In this document: positions 8,726-17,701 of the stretch, piece by piece | How positions within the stretch are numbered: the first letter of the stretch is position 1 | How the letters are laid out: each line of letters begins with the position of its first letter | Source of the DNA: Verrucomicrobiia bacterium | GTDB lineage: Bacteria > Verrucomicrobiota > Verrucomicrobiia > Limisphaerales > CAIMTB01 | Length of the DNA stretch: 49,392 nt | Direction of reading: 5' to 3' | Assembly: GCA_019634625.1 (NCBI GenBank) | Contig: JAHCBA010000047.1 | Coordinates: forward strand, 1-49,392 | Notes under the pieces: generated by a model | Told to the model about the DNA's origin: nothing | The model's database searches: none | The model's input: only the letters and a program-made list of their open reading frames with translations | Position numbers and translations under genes: made by a program

Positions 8726-9086
8726 GGTGATGACGGGGATCCTGCTGGTGGCGGGGGTGATCATGATGCTGATCGCCGCGGTGGGACTGCTGCGGCTGCC
8801 CGATCCGCTATGCCGTGCGCACGCGGTGGCCAAGGCGGTGAGTCTGGGCATCGCGCTGATTCTGATGGGGACGTGGGTGAAGCTGGGCGACACCGGCTCG
8901 GGACTGAAGCTGGCGCTGGCCATCCTGTTCCAGTTGGGGACCATTCCGGTGGCGAGCCATCTGCTGGCGCAGGCGGCGTACCACCTCGAGATTCCGCGAT
9001 GGCGACAGCGTCCGGTGGCCCGGCTCATGCCGGACGGAACGCAGGACGCCACGACGGAGGCGGCGGGCGGGCGGGGTCGGGGTTGA
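8718..9086 (+). CDS. mrpG: Na+/H+ antiporter subunit G (Mrp/Mnh)
   Basis: Last gene of the mrp operon, 122 residues, MnhG family (PF03334); the segment GLLRLPDPLCRAHAVAKA is the family signature. I place the start at the GTG at 8718 because a strong Shine-Dalgarno, AAGGAGG at 8706-8712, sits 5 nt before it; an ATG at 8730 would be 17 nt away. The protein ends in a polar, glycine-rich tail with no obvious role. Confidence 0.9.
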   Translation: MVEVMTGILLVAGVIMMLIAAVGLLRLPDPLCRAHAVAKAVSLGIALILMGTWVKLGDTGSGLKLALAILFQLGTIPVASHLLAQAAYHLEIPRWRQRPVARLMPDGTQDATTEAAGGRGRG

Positions 9087-9156
9087 CCGCTCCTGAGCTG
9101 TGGCCAAGCAGCAAGGTCGGGGGCCTGTCCGAGCCGGCGGCGGAGCCGGTTGTGGC

Positions 9157-9169
9157 GGGCCAACGGCCC
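9157..9169 (-). terminator. Weak hairpin between mrpG and ferritin genes
   Basis: A 5-bp GC stem with a 3-nt loop (GGGCC-AAC-GGCCC) lies 7 nt past the ferritin stop codon and 70 bp past mrpG. No U-run follows on the ferritin side, so intrinsic termination is doubtful. Confidence 0.25.
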
Positions 9170-9176
9170 TTGCCTG

Positions 9177-9677
9177 TCATTTGGCTTCGGCGCGGGTGGC
9201 GGCGAGGCGGTCGAGCTGGAACAGGCCCGGGGCGGAATCGCCGGCCAGACGCAGACGGGCGATCATGTCGGAAGCGGTTTTTTCCTCCTCGACCTGTTCA
9301 TCGAGGAACCATCGCAGGAAGGAGAGGGTGGGGTAGTCCTTGTGCTGCTGGGCGAGTTCGTAGAGGGCGCAGATCGAGGCGGAGACCTTCTGCTCGTGGG
9401 CCAGGCCCGCTTCGAAGGCGGCGAGGGGGGATCCGTAGGAAACCGAAGGGGCGCCGATGGCCTTGAGGTCCACGCGGCCACCGCGGTCGAGGAGGTAGTC
9501 GAAGAACTTGGAGGCATGACCGAGTTCCTCCTGGCCCTGGAGGCGCATCCAGGCGGCAAAGCCGGGAAATCCTTCGTGCTCGAAGTAGGCCGCCATCCCG
9601 AGGTACGCGTAGGCGGAGGCGAACTCGAGGTTGATCTGGTTGTTGATGGCCTGACCGATGGCGTTGTCCAGTTCCAT
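9177..9677 (-). CDS. ftnA: Non-haem ferritin
   Basis: A 166-residue iron-storage ferritin that oxidises Fe2+ and stores it in a 24-mer shell in the cytoplasm. The four-helix pattern and the di-iron centre are intact: E18 (NLEF), E51 and H54 (QEELGHA), E95 (AHEQKV), Q128 and E131 (DEQVEEE), each matching the E. coli FtnA ligands (E17, E50, H53, E94, Q127, E130) shifted by one. The start at 9677 is the natural one: a TACGCT hexamer ends 6 bp before it. Longer in-frame readings pass through a repeat element and are not real. No iron-responsive operator was recognised. Confidence 0.95.
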   Translation of the reverse strand: MELDNAIGQAINNQINLEFASAYAYLGMAAYFEHEGFPGFAAWMRLQGQEELGHASKFFDYLLDRGGRVDLKAIGAPSVSYGSPLAAFEAGLAHEQKVSASICALYELAQQHKDYPTLSFLRWFLDEQVEEEKTASDMIARLRLAGDSAPGLFQLDRLAATRAEAK

Positions 9678-9683
9678 GCAGGC

Positions 9684-9711
9684 AGCGTACCGATTCGGGT
9701 GCCGGGTGCAA
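9684..9711 (-). promoter_or_regulatory. Promoter of the ferritin gene, leaderless type
   Basis: On the minus strand: TTGCAC (9711-9706), a 16-bp spacer, TACGCT (9689-9684), then exactly 6 bp to the ATG at 9677. This spacing puts the predicted transcription start on the start codon, so the mRNA would have no leader. Confidence 0.6.
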
Positions 9712-9740
9712 GAATGGGTCCGGTGTGGTGGAACGTCCCC

Positions 9741-9885
9741 GTGCATCACGCAGTTGGGAGGAGGGGTGCGAACTCCTCGAAGCGGCGCTTCGGAGGGCCG
9801 AGTTCCACGAGGCCGCAACGGTGTGGAGCGTTGGGATGAGGACTCGCGGAGCTCGTCCCTCCGGAAGGTGTCACTCCGGAATGCG
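9741..9885 (+). repeat. Palindromic intergenic element, copy R1
   Basis: First of six copies of a family. The ends are degenerate versions of the terminal inverted repeat (GTGCATCACGCAGTTGGGAG on the left, ACTCCGGAATGCG on the right); the core holds the inner inverted repeat TCGGAGGGCCGAG / CTCGTCCCTCCG. It lies between the divergent ferritin and kinase genes. Confidence 0.85.
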
Positions 9886-9930
9886 GAGGGGGGGACGAGA
9901 CCGGGCTTGCGAAAACGGGGCGGGGCGGGC

Positions 9931-11466
9931 ATGGGTGGGGACACTGACGTGAAGAAGTCCGACTCATTGGAGGTGGCGATTCCCGGGGCTGGGCTGAGCG
10001 AGGCTCTGTTGCGGGGTACCGACGATGCGGTGCTGGGCACCGATGCTTCTGGAAGGGTTATGTTCTGGAACGACGGGGCGGTCCGGCTGCTGGGGTATGA
10101 GGCGGAGGAGATCCTGGGGAGGGCATTGGCGGAATTGATTCCGGAATCGTCGAGGGCGAGGGAGGAGGCGGTGTGGGGGCGATTGAAGGCGGGAGAGCGG
10201 GTGCCGCATTACGAGACGGTGCGACTGGGTCGCGACGGGCGGGAGGTCGAGGTGTCGGTGACGCGGTCGGCGATTCGGGACGGGGCGGGTGGATGGGCGG
10301 GGGTGTCGGAGATTGCGCGGGACGTGAGCGAGGATCGGCGGGAGCAGAACCGGCGGATTGCGGAGGTGGAGGAGCGGTTGAAGGTGTCGTTTCGGGAGAT
10401 CGAGGACTTGAAGGCGGCGCTGGACGAGCATGCGATCGTGGCCATCACGGATGCGCGGGGCCGGATCACGTACGTGAACGACAAGTTCTGTGCGATATCG
10501 AAGTATGCGCGGGAGGAATTGCTGGGGCAGGACCACCGGCTGATCAACTCGGGGCATCACCCGAAGGAGTTCATCCGGGACCTGTGGCGGACCATCGGCA
10601 GGGGGGGCGTGTGGCACGGGGAACTCAAGAACCGGGCCCGGGATGGGACGCACTACTGGGTGGACACGACGATCGTGCCCTTTCTGGATGAGGCGGGGCG
10701 CCCGCGCCAGTACGTGGCGATCCGGGCGGAGATCACCGAGCGCAAACTGGCGGAGGAGGCGTTGCAGCGGCGGACGGAGGAACTGGCGCGGTCGAATCAC
10801 GATCTGGAGCAGTTCGCCTATGTGGCCTCGCACGATCTGCAGGAGCCGTTGCGGGCGGTGGCGGGGTGCGTGCAGATCCTGCAACGGAAGTATGGGGGAC
10901 AGATGGGCGCGGGGGCGGACGAGTTGATCGGGCATGTGGTGGACGGGGCGCAGCGCATGCGGAAGTTGATCGACGATCTGCTGGAGTTCTCCCGGGTGGG
11001 GACGCGGGGCGGGAAGTTCCAGAGGATCACGGTGGGGACGGCCCTGGCGGAGGCGCTGCGCAATCTTGCGGTGGCGTTGGAGGAGAGCGGGGGGCGGATC
11101 GTGAACGACCCGCTTCCGGAGGTGGAGGCGGACCCGACCCAGTTGACGCAGTTGTTCCAGAACCTGATCGGGAACGCGATCAAGTTCCGGGGTCCGGAGG
11201 CGCCCCGGGTGCAGATTGGGGCCGAGCGGCGTGGGGGGTGGTGGGAGATTTCGGTCCGGGACAACGGGATCGGGATCGAGCCGCAGTACTTCGAGCGACT
11301 GTTCCGGATCTTCCAGAGGCTGCACACGCGGCGGGAGTATCCGGGGACGGGGATCGGGCTGGCGATCTGCCGGCGGATCGTGGAGCGGCATGGGGGACGC
11401 ATCTGGGTGGAATCGAAGCCGGGCGAGGGAACCACCTTTTTTTTTACCTTGCTGGGGGCATCTTGA
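9931..11466 (+). CDS. PAS-domain sensor histidine kinase
   Basis: A 511-residue soluble kinase. Two PAS domains come first (about residues 25-135 and 160-285, the second with a PAC end, YVAIRAEITERK). The HisKA dimerisation domain follows, with phospho-acceptor H301 in YVASHDLQEPLRA, then a HATPase_c domain with N box (FQNLIGNAIKFR), G1 box (RDNGIGIEPQYFERLF) and G2 box (GTGIGLAICRRIVERHGG). There is no transmembrane segment, so the signal is likely cytoplasmic. The start at 9931 is the first ATG after repeat R1; longer frames only read through the repeat. The receiver gene 39 bp downstream and the hybrid kinase after it probably form one phosphorelay. Signal unknown. Confidence 0.88.
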   Translation: MGGDTDVKKSDSLEVAIPGAGLSEALLRGTDDAVLGTDASGRVMFWNDGAVRLLGYEAEEILGRALAELIPESSRAREEAVWGRLKAGERVPHYETVRLGRDGREVEVSVTRSAIRDGAGGWAGVSEIARDVSEDRREQNRRIAEVEERLKVSFREIEDLKAALDEHAIVAITDARGRITYVNDKFCAISKYAREELLGQDHRLINSGHHPKEFIRDLWRTIGRGGVWHGELKNRARDGTHYWVDTTIVPFLDEAGRPRQYVAIRAEITERKLAEEALQRRTEELARSNHDLEQFAYVASHDLQEPLRAVAGCVQILQRKYGGQMGAGADELIGHVVDGAQRMRKLIDDLLEFSRVGTRGGKFQRITVGTALAEALRNLAVALEESGGRIVNDPLPEVEADPTQLTQLFQNLIGNAIKFRGPEAPRVQIGAERRGGWWEISVRDNGIGIEPQYFERLFRIFQRLHTRREYPGTGIGLAICRRIVERHGGRIWVESKPGEGTTFFFTLLGAS

Positions 11467-11505
11467 AACTCGAAGGGTGGCGGCATTCGGCGCGAGTCAC
11501 ACGAC

Positions 11506-11958
11506 ATGAAGATGACGGGCAGCGACAAGCCGATCGACATTCTGCTGGTCGAGGACAGTCCGACGGACGCCTTGATGACGCGGGAGGCGTTGGAGTTCTC
11601 GAAGGTGATGAACCGCCTGTTCACGGTGGAGGACGGCGTCGAGGCGATCGCGTTTCTGCGGCGCACGGGCCGGCATGCGGATGCGCCGAGGCCAGACCTG
11701 GTCTTGCTGGACCTCAATCTGCCACGGAAGGGGGGGCGGGAAGTGCTGGCGGAGATCAAGGCCGACCCGAAGCTGAAGTCGATTCCGGTGGTGATCCTGA
11801 GCACCTCGAAGGCGGACGAGGACGTTGCGCGGTCGTACGATCTGCACGCCAACTGCTACGTCGCCAAGCCGGTGGAGTTTTACAAGTTCGCCGAAGTCAT
11901 CCAGTCCATCCGGGAGTTCTGGTTCGGGGTGGTGTCGCTGCCCCGCCAGGACCCGTAA
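11506..11958 (+). CDS. Single-domain response regulator, Rcp1-like
   Basis: A 150-residue stand-alone receiver domain with no output domain. The acidic pocket is E16-D17, the phospho-acceptor is D69 ([13 protein letters not shown]), the switch residues are in ILSTS (97-101), and the conserved lysine is K121 (YVAKP). The [13 protein letters not shown] motif and overall length resemble the Rcp1 group that works with ASHDLQEPLR-type kinases such as bacteriophytochromes, though no photosensory domain is present here. Placed between two kinases, it probably shuttles phosphate between them or acts by protein contact. Confidence 0.9.
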   Translation: MKMTGSDKPIDILLVEDSPTDALMTREALEFSKVMNRLFTVEDGVEAIAFLRRTGRHADAPRPDLVLLDLNLPRKGGREVLAEIKADPKLKSIPVVILSTSKADEDVARSYDLHANCYVAKPVEFYKFAEVIQSIREFWFGVVSLPRQDP

Positions 11959-12027
11959 GGCGTGGCCCGGGCCGGGCGGGAGTCGGCGTCGGCAGGTAGG
12001 GCGGCAAAGGAGGAGCAGGAGGCGTTC

Positions 12028-13992
12028 ATGAATGGCGAGAAGACCGGGCGGCATTTGGAGGTCCTCTTTCTGGAGGACAATCCCACCGATGCCCTGCTGG
12101 TGTGCGACATGGCGGGGCAGTTGGAGACACCCCGGCTTCGACTGACGAGTGTGGCGCGTTTGACGGAGGCCCTGGACCGGCTGCGGGATGTCCGGTACGA
12201 CGCGGCGCTGCTGGATTTGAACCTGCCGGACAGCCAGGGGATCGAGACGGTGGATCGGCTGAGGCGCGAGGCGCCGGAGCTGCCGCTGGTAGTTCTGACG
12301 GGGACGCGGGACGCCGACCTGGTGTCGCGGATACTGGCGCGGGGGGCGCAGGATTACGTGGTGAAGGGGGATGCCGATCCGCATCTGCTGGGGAAGGCGT
12401 TGCAGTTTGCGGTTGAGCGGCACCGGGTTGCGGTGGAACTGGACCGGCGCACGCGGGAGCTGGTTCGGAGCGAGATGAGGATTCGCGAGCAGGCGGTGCT
12501 CCTCGACGAGGCGCGGGACGCCATTCTGGCGATCGACATGGAGGGGAAGGTGGGGTTTTGGAACCGGAGCGCCGAGCGGTCGTATGGGTGGATGTCGGAC
12601 CAGGTGATGGGCCGGGATGTCCGCGAATTTTTGTACCGGGAGCCGCGGGGGGTGGAATCGGCGTGGCGCCAGGTCCTGGAGACTGGCGAATGGATGGGCG
12701 AGTTGACCACCCAGACTCGGTCGGGGCAGGAAGTCCTGACCGATACCCGGATGACGCTGGTGCGGGATGAAGGGGGGGCGGCGAAGTCGGTGCTGCTGAT
12801 TGCCACCGACATCACCGAACGCAAGAAACTGGAGGTTCGGGTGCTGCGATCCCAGCGGATGGACAGCATCGGAGCCCTGGCGGGAGGGATTGCCCACGAC
12901 CTGAACAACGTGCTCGCCCCGATCGTGATGTCGGTGGACATGTTGCGGGAGAAGGTTGGCGACGAGGAGGGCCGGGCGATCCTGCAGACGCTGGCGGAGA
13001 GTGCGCAGCGGGGGGCGGACATGGTTCGGCAGGTGCTGATGTTTGCGAGGGGAGTGGAGGGGCAGCATGCGCCCATCCGGCCGGCCGAACTGCTGGCCAG
13101 CCTGGCACGGATCTTCAACGATACGTTCCTCAAGGCGATCGAGATCCGGGTCACGGTCGATCCGGATGCCTGGACGATCCTGGGGGACCGGACGCAACTG
13201 CACCAGGTGTTCACCAACCTCGCCTTGAATGCCCGCGATGCGATGGGAGCGGGGGGGGTGCTGGCCTTGAGCGCGGGCAATTTGGTCCTGGACGATCATC
13301 AGGCGCGCATGCATCCGGAGGCGACGTCGGGTCCCTACGTGGTGTTTACGGTGGTGGATACCGGGACCGGGATTCCGGCGGAGCTGCTGGAGCGCATTTT
13401 TGATCCGTTCTTCACGACCAAGGAGATCGGGAAGGGAACGGGTCTCGGGCTGGCGTCGGTGCAGGGGATTGTCAAGGCGCACGGCGGCTTCGTGACGGTG
13501 TACAGCGAGGTGGGGAAGGGGACGACCTTCCGTGTGTATCTGCCGGCGGGGAAGGATGTGCGGGACGTGCCGGCGTCGCCGACGGCGGGCATTCTGCCTC
13601 GGGGCCGCGGCGAGCTGGTGCTGGTGGTGGATGACGAGTCGGCGATCCGGCAGATCACCCAGTGCACGCTGGAGGCGTTCGGGTACCGGACGTTGCTGGC
13701 CGAGGACGGTCCGCAGGCGCTGGCCCTGTACGCGCAGCAGGGGAAGGAGATTGCCGTGGTCCTGACCGACATGATGATGCCCATGCTGGACGGGGCCTCC
13801 ACCATCCGGGCGTTGAAGGCGATGAACCCGGCGGTGATTACGGTGGCGACCAGCGGCGTGGGGAACGAGAGCCAGACCCATGCCGCCACGCAGGCGGGGT
13901 GTCATCGGTTTCTGGCGAAGCCGTATTCGGCGGCGTCGCTCCTCAAGATTCTGGACGAGGTGCTTGCGGGGGCGTCGGGGTCCGAACTTTGA
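12028..13992 (+). CDS. Hybrid histidine kinase REC-PAS-HisKA-HATPase-REC
   Basis: A 654-residue soluble hybrid kinase. The order is an N-terminal receiver (acidic pair E16-D17, phospho-acceptor D63 in LLDLNLPDS), a PAS/PAC domain (about 150-275), HisKA with H290 in GGIAHDLNNVLAP, HATPase_c with GKGTGLGLASVQGIVKAHGG, and a C-terminal receiver with D581 in VLTDMMMPMLDG. The start ATG at 12028 has AGGAGG (12017-12022) 5 nt upstream, better than the GTG at 11962 just after the previous stop. The receiver at the N-terminus suggests this kinase is itself a phosphorelay target, perhaps through the small receiver upstream. It ends 17 bp from the convergent TVP38-like gene. Confidence 0.9.
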   Translation: MNGEKTGRHLEVLFLEDNPTDALLVCDMAGQLETPRLRLTSVARLTEALDRLRDVRYDAALLDLNLPDSQGIETVDRLRREAPELPLVVLTGTRDADLVSRILARGAQDYVVKGDADPHLLGKALQFAVERHRVAVELDRRTRELVRSEMRIREQAVLLDEARDAILAIDMEGKVGFWNRSAERSYGWMSDQVMGRDVREFLYREPRGVESAWRQVLETGEWMGELTTQTRSGQEVLTDTRMTLVRDEGGAAKSVLLIATDITERKKLEVRVLRSQRMDSIGALAGGIAHDLNNVLAPIVMSVDMLREKVGDEEGRAILQTLAESAQRGADMVRQVLMFARGVEGQHAPIRPAELLASLARIFNDTFLKAIEIRVTVDPDAWTILGDRTQLHQVFTNLALNARDAMGAGGVLALSAGNLVLDDHQARMHPEATSGPYVVFTVVDTGTGIPAELLERIFDPFFTTKEIGKGTGLGLASVQGIVKAHGGFVTVYSEVGKGTTFRVYLPAGKDVRDVPASPTAGILPRGRGELVLVVDDESAIRQITQCTLEAFGYRTLLAEDGPQALALYAQQGKEIAVVLTDMMMPMLDGASTIRALKAMNPAVITVATSGVGNESQTHAATQAGCHRFLAKPYSAASLLKILDEVLAGASGSEL

Positions 13993-14009
13993 ACGGGCCG
14001 AAGAGCCGG

Positions 14010-14813
14010 CTAGGGGCCGGTCACCCGCTTCAGGGCCCGGTTCGCCATGGTCCCGATCAACCCCAGCGCGGTGATCGTCAGAATAATCCCGCCGACGATC
14101 ATCCAGCGCGGCTTCCCGACATCCGACCAATCGACGATCTGGCTGCCCACCAGGACTGCGGCAAAGGTCCGGGGCGCCATGCCGAGGAGCGTTCCCAGCA
14201 GGTAGGTGTGCCTGGCGACCCCGGAGGCGCAAAGGGCCAGGTTCATCAGCGCGAACGGCGAATTGGGCGGCACCCGGACGAGCGTCACGATTAGGAGGGC
14301 CCTGCCGAAACCGGATCCCACCAACGCATCCCGAATGGCCCGGACCCTGGCCTCGCGCTGGATCTCGCGCTCGATACGGGCCCGGGCGAGCCTCCCGGAG
14401 ATCAGAAAGCCCACCATGGACGCGCCGCCGAATCCGACCCAGGCCGCGCCAAACCCGGCCGGAACCCCGAAGGCATAGCCGGCGAGGATCGCCTGGGAGT
14501 AGGTGGGCAGGAACCCGCAACCGGCGCTCACCATGAAGAAGGCGATGTACACCGCCATGCCCAGGGCCAGCCGCACCGTCCCGGCCTCGGCTTCGCCGCG
14601 GAGCACCTCGGAGATCGGTCCCAGGTTGAACAGCACCAGAAAGCCACCGAGGGGCGGAAGCGCGCCCCAGGCCAGGCCCAGCCACGCCGCGGGACCCAGA
14701 CGCCGGAAGAAGGCGACGAGCGTGTCCCACTCGGATGCTTCCCGGGGCCGGGTACCCTCCGGCGGTTCCGGTCGATCTCCTGTCGGGTGCTGGCCCGGTT
14801 CGGGTGGTTCCAT
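14010..14813 (-). CDS. TVP38/TMEM64 (SNARE-associated/DedA-like) membrane protein
   Basis: A 267-residue inner-membrane protein of the TVP38/TMEM64 family, members of which are implicated in lipid scrambling or envelope homeostasis. After a polar N-terminal region of about 35 residues come several hydrophobic helices. The family cores are visible: FGGASMVGFLISGRLARARIE (glycine-rich helix and arginine), and LVRVPPNSPFALMNLALCASG with the prolines of the re-entrant loop. The ATG at 14813 is preferred to one at 15038, which would add an arginine-rich leader unlike the family. A short hairpin (CCGGC-TAGGG-GCCGG, 14006-14020) spans its stop codon and could end transcription from either side. Confidence 0.82.
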   Translation of the reverse strand: MEPPEPGQHPTGDRPEPPEGTRPREASEWDTLVAFFRRLGPAAWLGLAWGALPPLGGFLVLFNLGPISEVLRGEAEAGTVRLALGMAVYIAFFMVSAGCGFLPTYSQAILAGYAFGVPAGFGAAWVGFGGASMVGFLISGRLARARIEREIQREARVRAIRDALVGSGFGRALLIVTLVRVPPNSPFALMNLALCASGVARHTYLLGTLLGMAPRTFAAVLVGSQIVDWSDVGKPRWMIVGGIILTITALGLIGTMANRALKRVTGP

Positions 14814-14998
14814 GGATGACCGATCTTCAACCCTTCCGAAGGCCGCAAGGGCCTTTCGTGTTGGGGCCTTCCTTGTTGCCCTTCCGGAACAATGCGCCGA
14901 CCGGGGGAACGAGCGTAGTCTCCGGACCGATTCCCGGTCGAGGAGGAACCCGATCGAGATAGCGCGACAAGGGCGGCGGAAGGACCGACGATACGGAT

Positions 14999-15026
14999 GG
15001 GGCTCCATGGTGGGGGCTCCATGGTG
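14999..15026 (+). repeat. Tandem duplication of a 14-mer
   Basis: Two perfect head-to-tail copies of GGGGCTCCATGGTG (14999-15012 and 15013-15026), each holding the palindrome CCATGG, upstream of the ATP-grasp operon. The rest of the 304-bp gap 14814-15117 shows no gene. Confidence 0.8.
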
Positions 15027-15030
15027 CTTC

Positions 15031-15053
15031 CCGTTCATGGATCGAATGAACGG
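15031..15053 (+). promoter_or_regulatory. Perfect inverted repeat upstream of the ATP-grasp operon
   Basis: CCGTTCAT (15031-15038) and ATGAACGG (15046-15053) form a perfect 8-bp inverted repeat around 7 bp. It lies 64 bp before the ATP-grasp start. Size and position suit an operator for a dimeric regulator or a leader hairpin; no regulator gene is nearby. Confidence 0.45.
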
Positions 15054-15117
15054 AATTCAGAAATGGGCGATGGCTTGGGCTTGAGTCCGGACGGGCGGCA
15101 CGCGAGGTTTTGCGTGC

Positions 15118-16557
15118 GTGTTGCTGGACCGATACGAGGGCGGGGCGTTCTACGACGAACTGGTCAACGGGGAGGGCGCGGTGCGTCCGCACTACCGGCG
15201 TTTTCTGGAGCGATTCAACTCATTGACGGTGGACGAGTTCCAGCAGAAGCGGCAGGCGGTGGACCTGGCGTTTCTGAGGCAGGGGATCACGTTCAACGTG
15301 TACGGAGAGAAGGAGGGGACGGAGCGGATTTTCCCGTTCGACCTGTTTCCACGGATCATTCCGGCGAAGGAATGGGAGCGGGTGGAAGCGGGGTTGATCC
15401 AGCGGATCACGGCGTTGAACCTGTTTCTGCACGACATCTACCACGAGCAGCGGATCTTGCGGGAGGGGGTGATCCCGCCGTCGTATGTGTTGTCGGCGAG
15501 GCATTTCCGGAGGGAGTTTGTCAATTCGCAGGTGCCGCGGGACATCTACATGCACATCTGCGGGACGGATCTGATCCGGGACCGGGATGGGAAGTACCTG
15601 GTGCTGGAGGACAACGGGCGATGTCCCTCGGGGGTGTCGTACGTGCTGGAGAACCGGCGGGCGATGCGGCGGAGCTTTGCGGGGATGTTCGAGGCGGTGG
15701 GGGTACGGGGGGTGGCGATCTATCCGGACGTGCTGTTGAAGACGTTGCGTTACATCGCGCCGGCCGGGGTGGCGGAACCGACGGTGGTGCTGCTGACGCC
15801 GGGGCCGTTCAACAGCGCGTATTTCGAGCACACGTATCTGGCGAGGCAGATGGGGATCGAGATTGTCGAGGGGCGGGATCTGGTGGTGCAGGATGCGCGG
15901 GTATTCATGCGGACGACGAAGGGGTTGAAGCCGGTGCATGTGATCTACCGGCGCATCGACGACGATTTCCTGGATCCGACGGTGTTTCGGAAGGACTCGA
16001 CGCTGGGGGTGCCGGGGCTGATCCACGCGTACCGGGCGGGGAATGTGAGTCTGGCGAACTCGATCGGGACGGGGATCGCGGACGACAAGGTGATGTACTA
16101 TTTCGTGCCGCGGATCATCCGGTTCTACCTGGGCCAGGACCCGATACTCGAGAACGTGCCGACGTACCTGGCCAGCGAGGAGGAGGACCGGCGATACATC
16201 CTGGAGCATCTGCCGGAGCTGGTGGTCAAGGCGGCGAATGAGTCGGGGGGGTACGGGATGCTGATGGGGCCTCAGGCGGGGCGGGAGGAACTGGCGGCGT
16301 TCCGGGAGCGCATTGTGGCGGATCCCAGGAACTACATTGCCCAGCCGGTGATCAGCCTGTCGCGGCACCCGACCTATTGTGACGGGGCGTTCAGCGGGCG
16401 GCACATTGATCTGCGGCCGTTTGTATTGAGCGGGGAGAAGATCTTTGTGTTGCCGGGCGGGTTGACGCGGGTGGCGTTGCGGGAGGGGTCGCTGGTGGTG
16501 AACTCCTCCCAGGGCGGGGGGAGCAAGGACACCTGGGTGTTGTACGGGGACGAATGA
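15118..16557 (+). CDS. Circularly permuted ATP-grasp type 2 ligase
   Basis: A 479-residue protein of the circularly permuted ATP-grasp family (PF04174, formerly DUF404/DUF407), predicted to form an amide or peptide bond using ATP. Near the N-terminus is [17 protein letters not shown]; the central [22 protein letters not shown] and the later [16 protein letters not shown] and HIDLRPFVL segments are the hallmarks of the family. The likely start is the GTG at 15118, directly before the conserved region; no ATG fits. It is followed by alpha-E (16 bp) and transglutaminase genes, the well-known conserved trio thought to make and attach or process a peptide-like product. Substrate unknown. Confidence 0.9.
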   Translation: MLLDRYEGGAFYDELVNGEGAVRPHYRRFLERFNSLTVDEFQQKRQAVDLAFLRQGITFNVYGEKEGTERIFPFDLFPRIIPAKEWERVEAGLIQRITALNLFLHDIYHEQRILREGVIPPSYVLSARHFRREFVNSQVPRDIYMHICGTDLIRDRDGKYLVLEDNGRCPSGVSYVLENRRAMRRSFAGMFEAVGVRGVAIYPDVLLKTLRYIAPAGVAEPTVVLLTPGPFNSAYFEHTYLARQMGIEIVEGRDLVVQDARVFMRTTKGLKPVHVIYRRIDDDFLDPTVFRKDSTLGVPGLIHAYRAGNVSLANSIGTGIADDKVMYYFVPRIIRFYLGQDPILENVPTYLASEEEDRRYILEHLPELVVKAANESGGYGMLMGPQAGREELAAFRERIVADPRNYIAQPVISLSRHPTYCDGAFSGRHIDLRPFVLSGEKIFVLPGGLTRVALREGSLVVNSSQGGGSKDTWVLYGDE

Positions 16558-16573
16558 CACGGGGGGAACGACC

Positions 16574-17599
16574 ATGCTGAGCCGCGTTGCGAACTCCCTC
16601 TTCTGGATGAGCCGCTACATCGAGCGGGCCGAGAACACGGCGCGCATCGTGGATGTGAATCTGCAGATGCTGCTGGATTTTCGGAACCTGGATGACCGGC
16701 GGCTGACCGAGCACTGGGTGCCCATCGTGCAGAGCACCGGGGACGAGAAGGTCTTCTTCGAGCTGTACCCGGAGGCCAATGGCCAGACCATCACCGACTT
16801 CCTGGTGTTCCGTCCGGAGAACCCGAACTCGATCGTCAGTTCGGTGGCGCAGGCGCGGGAGAATGCGCGGATGGTGCGGGACCAGATCACCCAGGAGATG
16901 TGGGAGGAGATCAACCGGCTGTACCTGTTCCTGCGTTCGGCGCAGGCGCGGGAGGTCTGGATGAATGCTCCGGACGACTTCTGCAGCGAGGTGAAACGGT
17001 CGTCGCTGTATCTGCAGGGGCTGGTGCAGGGCACGCTGCTCGAGAACGAGGGGTGGCACTTCATGCGGGCGGGACGGATGATCGAGAGGGCCGACAAGAC
17101 CACCCGGATTTTGGATGTGCGGTACCAGACGCTGCCGACCCGGGGCATGCCGGGGCCGATCAACGAAACGGACGCCCTGGAATGGGTGGCGGTGCTCCGG
17201 TCGTGCAGCGCGATGGACGGATACCGGCAGACGTATGGCGCGGATCTCCACCCGGCGCGGATCGTCGAGCTGCTGGTCTTGTCGGATGAGTTTCCGCGAT
17301 CAGTGCGGACCTGTGTTGGAACCCTGGACGCCGCCTTGCGGCGGATTGGGGGGACGCCGTCGCACCGGTTCACCAACGACGCCGAGAAGCATTCCGGGCG
17401 CCTGCTGGGGGAACTGCAGTTCGGGACGGTGGAGGAGATCTTCGACATGGGCCTGCACGAGTATCTCGACCAGGTCCAGGTGCGGCTGAACGCCATCGGC
17501 GACGCGCTGTTCGAGGCCTACATCTTCCTGCCTTATCTCGATGCCGATCCCGAAGTGGAACGGCAGCAGCAGCAGCAGCAGCAACAACAGCAGTCGTAG
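16574..17599 (+). CDS. Alpha-E domain protein
   Basis: A 341-residue, mostly helical protein of the alpha-E family (PF04168). It opens with the signature MLSRVANSLFWMSRYIERAENTAR and continues with repeated helical segments containing E-R and R-D pairs, for example MRAGRMIERADKTTRILDVRY. It almost always accompanies a circularly permuted ATP-grasp and a transglutaminase, as here; its biochemical role is unproven. The C-terminus ends in ten glutamines and a serine, encoded by a CAG/CAA run (17564-17593), which is not typical of the family. Confidence 0.92.
   Translation: MLSRVANSLFWMSRYIERAENTARIVDVNLQMLLDFRNLDDRRLTEHWVPIVQSTGDEKVFFELYPEANGQTITDFLVFRPENPNSIVSSVAQARENARMVRDQITQEMWEEINRLYLFLRSAQAREVWMNAPDDFCSEVKRSSLYLQGLVQGTLLENEGWHFMRAGRMIERADKTTRILDVRYQTLPTRGMPGPINETDALEWVAVLRSCSAMDGYRQTYGADLHPARIVELLVLSDEFPRSVRTCVGTLDAALRRIGGTPSHRFTNDAEKHSGRLLGELQFGTVEEIFDMGLHEYLDQVQVRLNAIGDALFEAYIFLPYLDADPEVERQQQQQQQQQQS
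17564..17593 (+). repeat. CAG/CAA trinucleotide run (ten Gln codons)
   Basis: Ten consecutive CAG or CAA codons at the extreme 3' end of the alpha-E gene, a repeat prone to slippage and therefore to length variation. Confidence 0.95.
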
Positions 17600-17701
17600 C
17601 GCCAACCCCCGTTTCCTGTCCCCGACGGTACCGACCAGAGCCCCCCTGGGCGGCGGTGCGGGGACGGAGCCTGTTTCGTCGGATCAACCCTCCCATTTCC
17701 C

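Noticed and set aside
9658-9930. An upstream extension of the histidine kinase
   Set aside because: It would read through repeat element R1 and produce the RRDELRESS-type spurious sequence; the same applies to the ferritin and multihaem genes.
11497-14730. A 1077-codon open frame on the minus strand opposite the kinase genes
   Set aside because: The translation is arginine, proline, glutamine and histidine rich without any domain, as expected from the antisense of high-GC genes; the plus strand has clear kinase domains.
14814-15117. Extension of the TVP38-like gene to the ATG at 15038
   Set aside because: The added 75 residues are arginine-rich and unlike the family, and cross the inverted repeat and tandem 14-mers.
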